Positions 43,180 to 56,900 of a stretch of DNA of 64,000 nucleotides are shown here, one piece after another (the stretch's first letter is position 1; every line of letters begins with the position of its first letter). The position numbers and the translations under genes were made by a program. The notes beneath the pieces were generated by a model. That model had not been told where the DNA came from, did not search any database, and saw nothing but the letters and a program-made list of their open reading frames with translations. This DNA is from Chrysomallon squamiferum. Its lineage: Eukaryota > Mollusca > Gastropoda > Neomphalida > Peltospiridae. The DNA lies in the NCBI GenBank assembly GCA_012295275.1, contig CM022670.1, positions 29,837,938 through 29,901,937 of the forward strand, in the 5' to 3' direction.

Positions 43180-43243
43180 AGGTCATCTCAAGGTCATGTG
43201 ATCCACAAGGTCAGTTTCAAGGTTAAAAAAGGTCAAAAGGTCA
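43180..43243 (+). promoter_or_regulatory. Cluster of five AGGTCA half-sites
   Basis: Exact AGGTCA hexamers at 43180, 43191, 43208, 43230 and 43238. The first two form a direct repeat with 5-bp spacing (DR5) and the last two a direct repeat with 2-bp spacing (DR2), both classic nuclear-receptor arrangements. The left arm has TGACCT at 41717, 41749 and 41766. The cluster sits 0.7 kb upstream of the AIMP1 start codon. Function is inferred only. Confidence 0.5.
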
Positions 43244-43966
43244 GTATCTTCAAACTGAACAATAATGGAATCCTTGTCATATTGCCTTTTCAACAATACC
43301 AATTTTATGAAGATTGGCCTGGTAGTTCCTGAGATATGAGGGTTCAAAGGTTGATGGTCAACCCATTTTGGCCAAAAATTTCAAAATGTGTGGGGCCATA
43401 TGTCCCACACAACTGGTCCAAATGACCTAAAATTTCAGATTTGGTGCTGTGGGTTCCCAATCAGCAAGTATACCAAGTTTCATAGAAATCTGAGATAAAT
43501 TACAATTTACAGTTTGCCGAGTATTAGTATTACTCTTAAATAAATATATATATATATATATATATACATATACATAACACTGTTATCAGTATTTAAATTT
43601 TGTTTGGAATCTTCAGAGACCATATGCAGATGCCAGTGTACATGGTGATCTTCAGTGATACACAGTAGCACACACAGTGTCAATTATTTTGGTAAAATTG
43701 TTTACCTTTGAAAATAAAAAGTAAAATGAAAGAAAAGAAAACCACCACCACAAACAACAACAACAACAACATAATAATAATAATAAAAATAATATAGATA
43801 AATCATTAATACATCATTACAGTCATGTTATAAAGTGTATTAATATATATATATATATATATAAAAATCAATTTCCTCTGCATTAACCATCTGTCATTAC
43901 ACAGTATTCTGCCATATTCTGTATTAAATTAATAGGACAAGATACCATTTCAGGGTTTGTCCAAGA

Positions 43967-46900
43967 ATGGCATCTCCACAGACACTGAATCTTTTACAGA
44001 CACAAGCTGCAAGAGCTGACACAGTTTTAGCAGAACTCAGAAGTCAAATCAGTGTTTTAAAGGAGGCAGCAGGTTTGTGAATTATTAGTATTTATTTATC
44101 AGTTGCATATATTCAAAACTGTATTTTTTAAAGTGTTATTTCATGTTAATTACCAATAAAATATTATTTTTATTTCCACATTATAAAATGTAACCAACAG
44201 GTTCTACAAATTTATATATATAAATATTTTATTTAAGTAGATGTTTTTGTTTAAAGTTTCATATATAGGGAAGAATGAGATAGACCAGCTTCGGAAAGAA
44301 AATGATCTTCTCAAACAGGAAGTTGAGCAGGCTAAAATCCAGTTAATAATGGCAGAAATATACAATGGAGGTAAAGAGAATACTTAGTGACATCAATGAA
44401 AAAAATAAAAAAGGAAATAAAATGAAAAAATAAATAGTTACATATTCCAGTAAGTTATAACTGCATTAAATATGTTATTGGTAAAATTTTAGTTTGACAT
44501 CAGTTATAGTATTTATAAAACCATTGGATTTAAAAATATTCAGTCTGAATGCTAAATTATTAATTATTCTTATTAAAAAAATTAAGCAGATATTCTGTTT
44601 CGTAACCTATTTTTTGGTTTCATCAGCTGACTGTAAAATATAATTATAAAATTCATAAGAATAATAACCTTTTTCTGAGATTACTTGTTTGAAATTTCAG
44701 TTAGACAGGTGTTTGTTCCAAGTTGCACTCACTCAACATCAAAGACAGATTCTATTGTAAAACCAGACCCAGAGAAGAAAGTCAATGAAGAAAAACCTAA
44801 GAGTGAGAAAAAAACAGGTATTACTGTTTTTGTTTTATATCTGATGAAGATAGATTGAAATCTCTGAAAACCTAACACTTTTGAGGCCATGTAAAAAGGT
44901 AGTGGAAGATATTTGATGTACAGAGGTGCTATGTTACAGTACTTGACAGATCTCAGGATCATAGGAATTATTTGGTTTTGAGGGAATTATGGTTTAATGC
45001 TGGTTGTCCACTTTTAAGTAATTTCATTATTAACAGTGTGTTCTAAAAATCATTACATGAAAAATAAACAATATAAGCATTCAGATTGTCTAGTATTTAT
45101 TTTTATTTATTTTGTTATTTTATATTATTTTTTTTTTATAATGAAATTTGATTATAAAACATTTTGCAGAAAAAGCAAAAGATGTTAAAACTGTAGGTAA
45201 GAAACCTGCAAAAACTGCTGAAGACAAAATAGACATATCTCAGTTGGATCTGAGAATTGGGAAGATTGTGTCAGTGAAAAAACATCCTGATGCTGATTCC
45301 CTGTATGTGGAAGAGGTTGATGTAGGGGAGGATAAAAAACGAACTGTTGTTTCTGGATTGGTTAAGTTCGTTACACTGGAACAGGTATGCTGTTAACAGA
45401 GTAACTGTTAATAACATCTAACAGTAATTAATGTTAAAAATGTGTTGAATTATTTTTAAACCTATTCATTTGTTTGAACTAATTGATACAATAACCCAAG
45501 ATTTTAAAATACAATTGGTACATAATTTCTAGTTCTTTATAATTTATAAATATAAAATATGATACAGCAGTAGAGATTAATAACATACATTTTTGAAACA
45601 AAACATAAAATTTCACATCTTTAAAGGTTAGACTAAAATGTATGATGAAATTTCTTTAACATCAGATTTCTTAACTATACATCACTTTTAATCTGCGCCA
45701 TCTACATATATAATGGTTTTTTGTATTGGAAGAGACAACTGTAGATATCCTACCTGAAAATTGTTAATAATATTACAGACATATTCATATTTTATGGTTT
45801 TTCTTAATTTCTTTTTTCATTTTTTAGACAGTTAGACCTTGTGGTTTTGGAATTATAAATTTTAGATTGACTGTTTTGTTAATGTCACATGAAGTATTTT
45901 CATCTTGTAGATGCAGGACAGAATGGCCGTGTTTATGTGCAACTTGAAGCCTGTCAAGATGAGGGGAATTCTGTCAGAAGGAATGGTAATGTGTGCTAGT
46001 ACGTCAGAGAGCGTGGAGATCTTGATTCCACCAGCAGGGGTTGTTCCTGGTGATCAAATTTCATTTGATGGCTATCCAGGTATTTAACAAGCCAGTGACG
46101 AATTATCTATCCTATAACATTAATAATATTCCAATACATGAAAATTTCTGTGGCTTCTTTTTGTAACTTAACAGCTTTTTAAAAAAAAAATTTATGTTAT
46201 TAAATTATTTAAATTGATTTTATTTATATATTAATATTATTTTTTATTATTTTTATTGAGTTATTTGTTAAATTTTGTATGCCTTTGATGTTTAACAGTT
46301 TTTAAGGTGTATCTTTCGTCTCTTGACCATACTGTGAAAATATTTAACATTCTGAGTTAGGTTTGCTCACAGAAAGATTATAGTTAGAACAAACTGTATT
46401 GAATATAATAATTGTAAACTTAATTTGTAACATTTTAACTAGTTCTAAAAGGTAAATCCCACTCCACCATAATAACAATAATAATGATTTATGACAAAAA
46501 AGAAAAAAGGAATGTCTTGAAAACTGCTACTTTAGAATAACCCTTTGATGGGGTGAAAATAAAAGCAAAATAATTATGAAACATATCTTGTTTTATTTAT
46601 TTATATTTTCATAATGGGAATACCCCTTCTGCTTAAAAGTGATTTTTAAAAAAATTCCATCCAAAGCCCATTTTATTCAGAAATATAATTTGTAATATTT
46701 TATTAATGTTTTTGTTTTTTTCAATTTTTTCAGGTGAACCAGATGCTCAGCTCAATCCAAAGAAAAAAATATGGGAAAGTCTGAAACCATTTGTTAGAAC
46801 AGATGACAACAAAGTTGCTACGTTCAAAGGAGTTCCTTTCAAAGTGGAAGGCAAAGGAATAGTTGTAACTGAAACTTTGGCAAATGCACAAATTTCTTGA
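43967..46900 (+). CDS. AIMP1: Aminoacyl-tRNA synthetase complex-interacting protein 1 (p43/EMAP-II precursor)
   Basis: Six coding exons: 43967-44072, 44269-44370, 44701-44817, 45170-45384, 45911-46079, 46734-46900; 291 aa (human 312). The N-terminal part (about 1-75) is a heptad-rich helical segment that in the family docks to arginyl- and glutaminyl-tRNA synthetases. A Lys/Glu-rich linker follows. From about residue 129 comes the EMAP-II-type tRNA-binding OB fold ([30 protein letters not shown], then [20 protein letters not shown]) and the C-terminal extension typical of EMAP-II. It is a non-catalytic scaffold of the multi-synthetase complex. The start is the first ATG of the helical segment; a TTTCAG just upstream (ending 43953) suggests a spliced 5'UTR. 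Confidence 0.95.
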
Positions 46901-47910
46901 GTTTCTATTTAAACAAGTGAAATAATAGACACTCATATGTTTTTATTAACATATCCAATTAAAGTACTAAAATAAAGTTTCTCATTTTTTTTAATTATAT
47001 ATTTTTAACAGGTTGTAATAATAAAACATAACTAGACATTATTTATTTCTTTATTTTTACATCTAATCTACTTGGATTCTACAAAACCACCAATAAATAC
47101 ATTTTTAAAATTTAGAATGACTCGGGGCCATGCTTTTCTCTATTTGAGAACACAGAACAAAGAATGTTTTGAAAGTGACTCCAACATTTTTTATACAGCA
47201 CATATTTTGTCAGTAATAACAAATCATAATTCTGATTAGTAAACAGGTATTTTTTCATCCATGGTTTACATCATTTTTAGTACACTTATTTATTCATTTA
47301 TCTTTCCTAAATAATTTTGAAGATGCAGTAATATGAAAAATAAAGTGTTTTACTTGGGAAGGGTATTAAGTATAAAATACTATTAATAAAAATAACAAAG
47401 ATAAATGTGTAAACAATATTTTTTTTTTAGTGGAACAAAATATTCTCAATAAATTAGGCGGAAACAAAATACATTTTTATCCAACTTTCTCAAGCCACTC
47501 TAAAATAACCAAAATAAATAATAAATGATTAACATAAATCAAGACACTTATCTCTGCTACAGTTTGAGCAGAATATTTCTGCTTTCTTTGACTGATGCAC
47601 ACTCAGTCTTACTATACTTGTCAGAAAAAGAAATTTTAAATGAAGGAGTCAACACTGGTTTCATTTGCACATTCTGCATTAGCTTGATCTGACTGAAACA
47701 ACATTTCTGATTTATGATTATTTTTATTATTTTTAAAACAAAAATTTCCAAACAACTGGCTCATGCTAAAACATATTGTCTAATGTAACAAGTGCTGAAA
47801 TAACAATTATCCATTCTTGTGTTTTGTTTGGATCTAATCCATTTCCAGTATCCAATTTTGTACTTATTTATAAAATTAAAATACAACTCTTGCAGACTGC
47901 TTTTCAAATC
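46901..47910. other. Convergent 3' region between AIMP1 and RANGAP1
   Basis: About 1 kb of AT-rich DNA containing the two 3'UTRs. I see no gene, RNA or element in it. Confidence 0.6.
46970..46975 (+). terminator. AIMP1: Candidate poly(A) signal for AIMP1
   Basis: AATAAA 70 nt after the AIMP1 stop codon, a typical position for a short 3'UTR. Confidence 0.55.
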
Positions 47911-50900
47911 TCAAAACTGTATTAATGTTTCAAGCAATTTACATCTGACAATTCCTGCTTTTTCCCATCTTGGATGTGGCCTGCAATGTAAATGAAAATA
48001 TTATATTTATTTAATAAATAATTTTATCTATATGGTATAAAAAATATATTGGTAATAATTGTGATATAGTTTTATAATTTATAATTTATAATTTAAAATG
48101 ATGAAAAGGTATCTTAACTAACAAAACCTTTATCTATGGACTTGTGACAAAAGAAATTTTATCTTAGTATTATGATTAAGATAATAATAATCTGAAAGTC
48201 TGTTAATAATAAAATGAATTTTTCGTGAACTTTATCTGATTACAGTGCTACCTTGACTTATGAGTGCCCCATCTTACGAGTGTTTCAAGTTATGAGCAGT
48301 CGCCCTGTCAATTTTTTGCTTTGAGTTATGAATGAGCTTCAGATACGCCGCCACTAGTTGGCGTAACTAACAACACAACCTCTGACCAGCATCCCGCATT
48401 TTACTCTTTTGCTTCACGAGACTACCTTGCCATGGAAGCATCTCTGTTATGTTGTGCTCGCGTTTTGTGCAGTATTTTGCCAAATTTCTTTTTTCTGGCC
48501 ATGATCCTAAGAAAGTGAGTGCAAAGGACAGTGCTGAGAAGAAGAAGTGGATGATGTCCATTGAATTAAAGCTTGAATTCTCAAAAAAAAAAAAACAAGA
48601 GCGAGGTGTGCATATAGTTGACATGGCTAGGCAGTATGAGTATAGTACTTTTACGATATGTACCATACTGAAACTGAAGGAGTCAATAAAGGCTGTAACT
48701 CCAGCCAAAGGCATTCAAATAATGTCTGATCTCCAAGAAAAATACACTTTCCAAAACCAATTTATATCTTTACATTCTCTTTTATTTTGTTTTTTATACA
48801 ATATTTGTCATTTATAAATACATTTTTCTTATTTAAAAACACATCAAAAAAAAAAAAAAAATGGATTGGTTTTTGGGGGGCTGGAACTGATTAATGGTAT
48901 TTCAATTAATTTCATTTGGGAAAATATATTTGATATATGAGCTTGGTAACAGAATGAATTAAACTTGTAAGTCGAGGTACCACTCTATATTATTTGAAGA
49001 ATTTACTCTGATACGATTATTGGATTTTAATTAAGATCATCAAATAACATGAGCAACTAACAATTCACATAACAAAACTTAAAAACAATTTATGATGACA
49101 ATGACAATGATGACTGTGATAAGAACAAAAAGGAACAATATTACAAACATACTTATTTACAAAGGCTAGAAGAATTTCTCTGGCAGATTTGGGAAAGTAT
49201 GACTGCTGTACTGCATGTTCTAAGACTACCAGTGGTCCAGTGACATCACTGATTGGTTTGAAATGTTTGTCTTCACCCTGCAGTGTGGAAAATAAATAAG
49301 TGTGAAAAAGTTTGGAACATAAATCAAATATTTACTTTTAAAAAGTGGAATAAACCAGAGAGACTATAAATAAATAAATAAATAAATAAAATTATTAAGT
49401 GGAATTATTTAAAAAAAAAAGAAAATTAAAATTAAAAAAAAGAATTTGAAGCAATAAATTCATTTATATCAAATCTCGGTTATAAAATTTATTTAATCAG
49501 TAATCTTATTATTTAACCAAAAAAACATTATCATCCTCTTCTTACCTTTATTATTCCCATGTGAACAAGTAATACATTTACTGCAACTGATATATTTTCT
49601 GGAATTTTAAATAGACCTTCCAACAGATTATCTGTATTAAAAAAAAGAAAAATGTAGTGATGATATAAACATAGCAGATGCAGTGCATTTTCGCAAATAG
49701 GACTTGGAAATGTGATGTACTGCTGGTCTTTTTTTGATAGATATTTTATTGTTTCTGTAAGTTGTGAAGTTTATTTTGAAATGACATTTCATTTCATATT
49801 ATATTTATCATTAGTGCTCTATAATGTTACTTGAAGCCAAAAATAATAATGATAATAAAATGTATTACAATTTTAGAGAATGTTTTAGGTATCAGAAAAC
49901 TAATGAATGTGTTTTATATAATAACAATAATATTAATGTAGTTTTGTCTGTATGTGATAATTGAGGTGGTAAGCCAGAACACACGGACACACACACATAT
50001 ACTTACATTAAAAACAGTCTTAATTTATGTTAAAAGAAAATAATTTAAAAACAAAAAGGACAAACTTGATATTTAACAGTTTGTGAATGGACCAAGTATA
50101 AACTGTTTCTATTAAACTTTGAGAAGCAAGAGATCCTGAATGTAATAGTTATCAATATATTTAATTTTGTATAAGTGTCTTTACCTGCACATTCACATGC
50201 AGCACGTTTTGTTTTCTCATCATCGTTTGTTACAACTGTTGATATCTGTAAGTAAACCAAACAGTTATTACATCTGTAGGCCATTAAAATTTACATCATG
50301 TCTAATATATTATTTATTATGGTATCTAGAATTACTTTTTAAACATTTTCTAAAGCTATAGTATAACAAAATATTCTTGATTCAATAAGAAAATAAATTC
50401 ATATTTTATTTCACACAGATAATCAGCAAGATAAAATGGAAGCAAGCTTTCTCTTCCTGCATACATTTGAAAAAATAAAAAAATAAAAATAAAAATAATA
50501 ATAATAAATAAATAAAACAAAAAATCTCAAATAATTAAAATTTTTGCTGCTTTTAACCTGTGACAATCATTATTTTATATGTCATGGTATTTAATATATC
50601 TTTTCCATTAACCAGAAAGAGAAAAGTGTCAATCTGACAAAAATTCATCTTTCATGGCTTAACATACATATAAACCAAACAATATTCAATTCTTACCCGT
50701 ATTACTGTTTCAACCACTTTATCAATATCAGTGACATCACTCTGAAAGAAAAAGACATATTTAATTACTATTATAATCTTTTTCTTTGTTTTTTTCTGTT
50801 ATAGTAAACTTCATAATTATTAAAATTTTATGAAATATAGTTTATTAGTCCATATCTTTTTTTTTTTTGTGTGTGTTTTGTGCAGAGGCCATTGGAAATT

Positions 50901-53900
50901 TTTTTGGTATTTACTAACAAAATCATTTTAAAACTGACAAATAACAATCATTAATTAATCGAGTTAAAATATAGACATTTCTCTCAATGATATATCACTT
51001 TAAAAAACACACCAAAAAACGCCATAAACCTGATATATTACTGTATTCTTTATTAACACAGGCTGATGTAAAAAACCTAAACTTTAGAATGAAACAAACA
51101 GCTATTTGTAACACTACATTTACAGTTTGACTCAACTCATACCCCAAGTTCTTCTTTTATTGCTGCAGCTCGTTGCTGACCCAGCTGAAGTAGTTTAGTT
51201 GGAGATGGGAAAGAAAGGAAATCTTTAGCTGTTACTTCCTGAAAAAACAAAACACTTCAGTAGTATATATCATGAATCATTCATTTCTGTAATATGTGTT
51301 TCTGTTACAATAAAATATAATGCTGTATTGTTCTTTGTGTATGTTTGTGTTTGTTTAGCAAGTAGCAAAAATATAATAAACTGAATGAAAACTTTACAGC
51401 TGATTTTATTGATAATTAATGGGAAAAAAATATATATATGTAGAGAGAGAGAGAGAATATGAGGAAAAAATGTGCCAAGTGAGAGAATACATGTGTCTGT
51501 GTGTACTTGTGTTTTCTTCACACACACAAACTATCAAAATAAAACTCAATGAAAGACCAACACTGTATATTTATTATAAATTAAAACAACTAAAACATTG
51601 GCAAAAGAATGCATAATGAAACATTATCCTTATATATAATGTAATTTATAAAATTAATGATATAAGAAAAAAGTATATTTTTAAAAAGTCAAATGAGTAT
51701 AAAATATCTAAAATATTGTGTGCAATAATTATATAAAATAATACATTTTCTTAAATTAAAAAGGTTTATATAATGACATGTGTTCACAATAAATATTCAG
51801 TGCCAAAAAAATATTGAGGTAACTGAGTAAATGCTTTGTTTTCTTCCAATTAAAAAAGACAAAAATAATATTAAGTGTAATTAAATACTAACACAGACCT
51901 AATGAATGTTTATATATGTAAATGAGTGTAATTAAAGTTTTTAAATACAATGATGCACATATTATTGTAATTAAAAACAGGTAAATATATAGTTATTGAT
52001 ATAAATTTGACAAAATAAAAATGAGACTATTTAAAATTTTGATGTGCAAATACTACAATTACTATTAGATATTTAACATTTATATAGTAATAAAGCTTTA
52101 GCTTTAACAATGTAGCACCATGTGAAATGTGATAAATCATTATTATGTTACAGTAAACAGATAACACAAAATTTGTGTATATCTAAATGGATAAACATAT
52201 ATATAATGTAAATGTTTTATATTTTTTAATATATATATAAGTGAAAAATATCAGTCAGATTTATGCCTTTATAGTTATAACTGTTTTCTTCACGCACGCA
52301 CGCACACGCACGCACACACACACACACACACACAAACACTAAATTCTATCTATAAAATATCTGGGTTAGATTTTAGCCTAAAATTTGTGCAGGTAAATTA
52401 AGCCAACTTTCCAAAATTAAAGGACTTGTGATGATTCACAGATTAACATGTAAAACTGCCATATAATCAACACAGTGTTGAAATGCATCATACACATTTT
52501 TACAAGCTCAAGTCTTGTATTATCACTTATACTGAGCAAGATTTGGCAATTATTGAACAGCATCACGGTCCTTCAAGGTAAAAAAATAATTAATATATTC
52601 TATTTTACAAAACCTTCTGTAGTAATACCTGCATTATGCAACGAGATAGGTGAATGGGGCAATTTTTTATTCTCCCCAGTGTTTTATATGTAATATAATC
52701 TGAACTAAATGACATAATCAACTATCTTAAAATAAATATATGATAATTATTTTTGATGACTGTTTAATGAATCTTGGATCAATTTGTCTTTTTTTTTAAA
52801 TTTACAATTAAATATTCAGTCACCTTATTAATTACTGCTAATTAAGTTTCCATCAAACTGAATCCTCTTCAGAAACAAGCTAGCATATTTATTATTTATA
52901 AAGAATAATAGTAAATATACAAAAAATGACTTAGATCTGCCATATGTACCAGAATACATTGACAGATTTAAAGAAAAAAGGTTTTGATACTTTTTTGTTA
53001 AATTAAGGATTGCTTCATAAACATTGTAATATAAAGTTTTCAAATTCTAATACAAATTAATAATTCTGTCATTATAAATATGCTGTTTCTATGTTCAGAT
53101 TTATAGATTTGAGTAATCAAATTTTGTTTTAAGCAGCATATTCCATTGGAGAATTTTATAACTGTTAGCCAATCTCTCCATTATTAAATAAGCAGTTTAT
53201 ATAAGCAGTGTTATCTTTCATTTTTATTTTTATAATCCTGATATAATCCCTCCATTACAAAACAGGAGTTTATGTAAGTAGTTTTATGAATGTGGATTGT
53301 ATAAATTTTGAGAAACTTCCTCCTTTATTAAATGACAAATTCATAATTGTAAACAATGTTATCTGTCTGTGGAATTTTATTACTTTTGAGACAATCCCTT
53401 CTATATAAACCAAGCAGTTTTATGTCAATATGGAATTGTATGAATTTCTGATACACAATACAAGCAATTTCATCAGTCACTATGAAGTTTTATAAATTTT
53501 GAGACAACCCCTCCTTTATAATAATAAAAAAATTTCCAACGAAGAATTTTATAATTTTTTTTAGGAAATCCTTTCTTTATAAAACAGTTTACATAAGCAG
53601 AATGTTTCTGTAGTTTAAAAAATCTGACACAATCCCTCCACTCTAAATATTATAGATCATGTTCATGTTTTTCAACTTCTCTCCTGTCATGATAAATTCA
53701 GCTTGCCCATTTCATCAGCAATGTCTAGTGAGGTGGCTTCAATCTGCAAAAATGTCAAACACATTTTGTTTAGAATTTGACAAGAAATAAACAGAAGAAG
53801 CCACCACACTAAGCCAAAAAAAATAATGATATGATGTGAAAATGTAATGTAAGTAATGTTATATAATGTAATATTCACCATTTACAAAAGTAACTGTGTA

Positions 53901-56900
53901 CTCTATTATTATTGTTAGACAAAAAGTCTGGGGTCTCCAACTGAAAATTACAAATAAAAATAGACAATCCTGTGGTAATTAATTATGATTTAGTTTACCC
54001 TTTTAGTTTTTTTTAAATATTCTATATCTTTTTTGTGTTATAAAGCATTATTAAAATTATTATAAAGAAAAAGATATAAAAATGATTATGTGAATTATGT
54101 AAATGTTAAAATACTGTAGGTAAACTTTGAATGCATTATCCCTGAAAATGCATTTCAGTCACATCTTCTTAAAGAATAAGAATCATTTTGTCTGTTTCAC
54201 ACAGATTGTAAAGATAAAAAATAAATTCTTGATAAAATATTGTTTATAACATAAAATATAAGATTACATTTTTGTTAATTCATAATATAAAAAGTAATAA
54301 AAACAAATGTATTAATTAAACAAAGTTAAGTAATACACACACTTACATAAACAAAATAATGTACCTGTCTGGGTGATGTAATGGCTTCACCTTTGACCCG
54401 AAGGGCAGGGTCATCAACAATATCACCTTCTTCATCATCTTCCTCTTCCTTCAAGACATCAGAACATTTTTATTAATTAAATCTAAATATTTTATGTTTT
54501 ATTTCTTGTCTTAATAACTGCTTCATTTGGTATACTAGTTCAAAAGTTATAGAGCTTCACATACATAAATGTGTATATATGGTGCATTCATGCTTTATTT
54601 TTATTTATCACTATGTATACATAAATGAAGTATTAAATGTTATAAACAAATCTATAAAACAAAAGGTAAATTAAGTAATTTTAACTCTCACAAAATGAAA
54701 ACCAGAAAGCATCCTACATATATAACAAGAGACTAAAATTTGCATTAAAAATAATTTAATAACAAGACCTGCACATTAACTTAAAAGCTGCTAATAAACA
54801 CTGGTGGATCTGAGATGTATATGACAATAAAGTGTTGGTTTAGAAATCAATAGGCCCACATTATGTACAACACAATTACCTCTTCATCTTCCTCACCCTC
54901 CTCTTCTTGATCTTCTTCCTCACTGCCTTCATCATCACTGAGACATGAAACCACAATTTAATTGAAATAAAAACTGAGTTTTATTAAGTTTTAGCTTAAA
55001 ACAAAATCTCAGTTTAAATATTAACATTCAGTGGAAAACTAAATTATTGTTGTTGCTGACAAGCTGTCTTAAATTTAAATGAAAACATTTATATAAAATA
55101 TAAAGAAGTAACTTCAGATAATTTATCTCGTTAGTGGAGGCCTATTTCACATTGATATATTTTTTAATAGTAAAGAAAATAACTATTAGGCCTGCAATAA
55201 AATAATAATTTTTTAAAATGATTTAAAGATTTGTACCAAAAATCTTTAAAAAATTAAATAAATAAATATTTTTAATAATAATAAAATAAATCAGGAGATA
55301 AAAAAAAAATATTAAAAGGTCAGTCACCTTAAACTAGCTAAAGCATCAAGTTTATCTATTGCCTCCATTGCTGCCTGCACCAACTCTACACCTTCCTTAC
55401 CGAGCATGTTTTCTACAAATTAAAATAACATGGTGAAAATAAACAATGATAAAAAACTAGTTTTAGATTTTTTAAATCTCAGTTTAACTGTAGATAATCC
55501 AAGTAATTATAATTACTTTTTAAATTATAATAAGCAGTATATAAATATCCTTTGATTATTTCTGAATGTTCAGCATATTATATAGAATATAAATCATTTA
55601 TTTTTCAAAAATTAATTTACAGTAAAGGAATTTATTCCACAATAAATCCTTTATATGGCTACTCTGTTTCAAATTTTTTAATTTTTACAATTTTTTATTC
55701 CACAGTCGAGAAACTACAATTAGTTTTTCAGCCATTACATCTTACATGTAATAATTACCATTAAGATCAAGTTTCTGTAAGTGTCTTTTGTTTTCCAGGC
55801 ATCCAGTGATTGCACTTGTTCCAGATTTGGTGATTTCATTTCCTGACAGAATGAGTTCCTACAAAATTAAAATACAACATAATATTTCATATAATAACAC
55901 TTACATCTGACCACAGCAATCACTAGAACCATGAAGAATGCTGCATAACATATTTGTTTTCTTTTCATGTGGATTATATTCATATTTTATATATTTAAAT
56001 TATTTTTTTTTAAAACAGACTTGTCCAAAGAAATACTTCAACACTATTTTTCTGCATAATTAATTACTAACATTGTAAAATAAAAAAAGTCTTAAAATCT
56101 ATAACTTCAAGAAGTATTGATATTACATTTTTGTAACTGAAAATGTTGTTCTCTTTATCACTGGCTTTTCACCCTGAAACTTTGCAAAATTTTACATTAC
56201 TGACAACTTAAAGGAGGGAATAATAATAACCTTGTGTTTATTTCATCAACATCAGAATGTTTAAAATCTGAAGATGAAAAGTAAAAAACGATATTTTGTG
56301 AAGAAAACAATTAAAATTACTGTCTTACCCTCAGTTTTTCATGACCTTTGTCTAGGGCATCAGCAATAGCTGTAGAACCTTCTGTTTTCATCAAACAGTC
56401 AGCAAAATTAATCACTTCTAAATTCTGAAGATGTGGCAAAGCCTGAATTATAAATAAAATCACATACATATTGCTTAAACCAAAAACACATTTCAGTAAA
56501 ATTATACTGACTAATTTCAGTACTTTTTCTCCTTGATTTTGTACTTCTGTTTTCTACATATTTGAACACTGTGTAAATATGTCTTTGACAGATAGTCATG
56601 ATAACATTTCAAACTGTGGCTAAAAGTTGTCATTTTATTTGCAGGTAATATTTTATGGGGTACAGAATAAAAATATATTTTCAATATGGATATATTTCAG
56701 TTCTGTAGGTATACTCAGTATAAATAAAGAAAATGCAGAAACATTATGATTAATTAAAATTAAATTTAAATTATTATTATTATAAACATTTTAGATTTAA
56801 AAAATAATTATAAAAGAAAAAAGGGTTATTCTGGAAAATATACATTTTTAAATTTACAAAATAAAATTAGAATAATAAATATATGCAGTGCAAAGATCTA

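Larger units (their letters stand above)
41477..43494. mobile_element. Non-autonomous foldback-type element with arms of about 0.4 kb
   Basis: The segment 41477-41880 is repeated in inverted orientation at about 43079-43494 with high but imperfect identity. Examples are the matching blocks around ATGAAACTTGG, the ATTGGACCAGTTGTGTGGGA region and the AAACTTTTATATG block. Between the arms lies a CTA-rich degenerate tract (42118-42910) and unique sequence. No transposase frame is present, so this is a MITE-like or foldback element. The left flank (41427-41476) may also belong to it but has no partner on the right. Family not identified; target-site duplication not clear. Confidence 0.8.
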
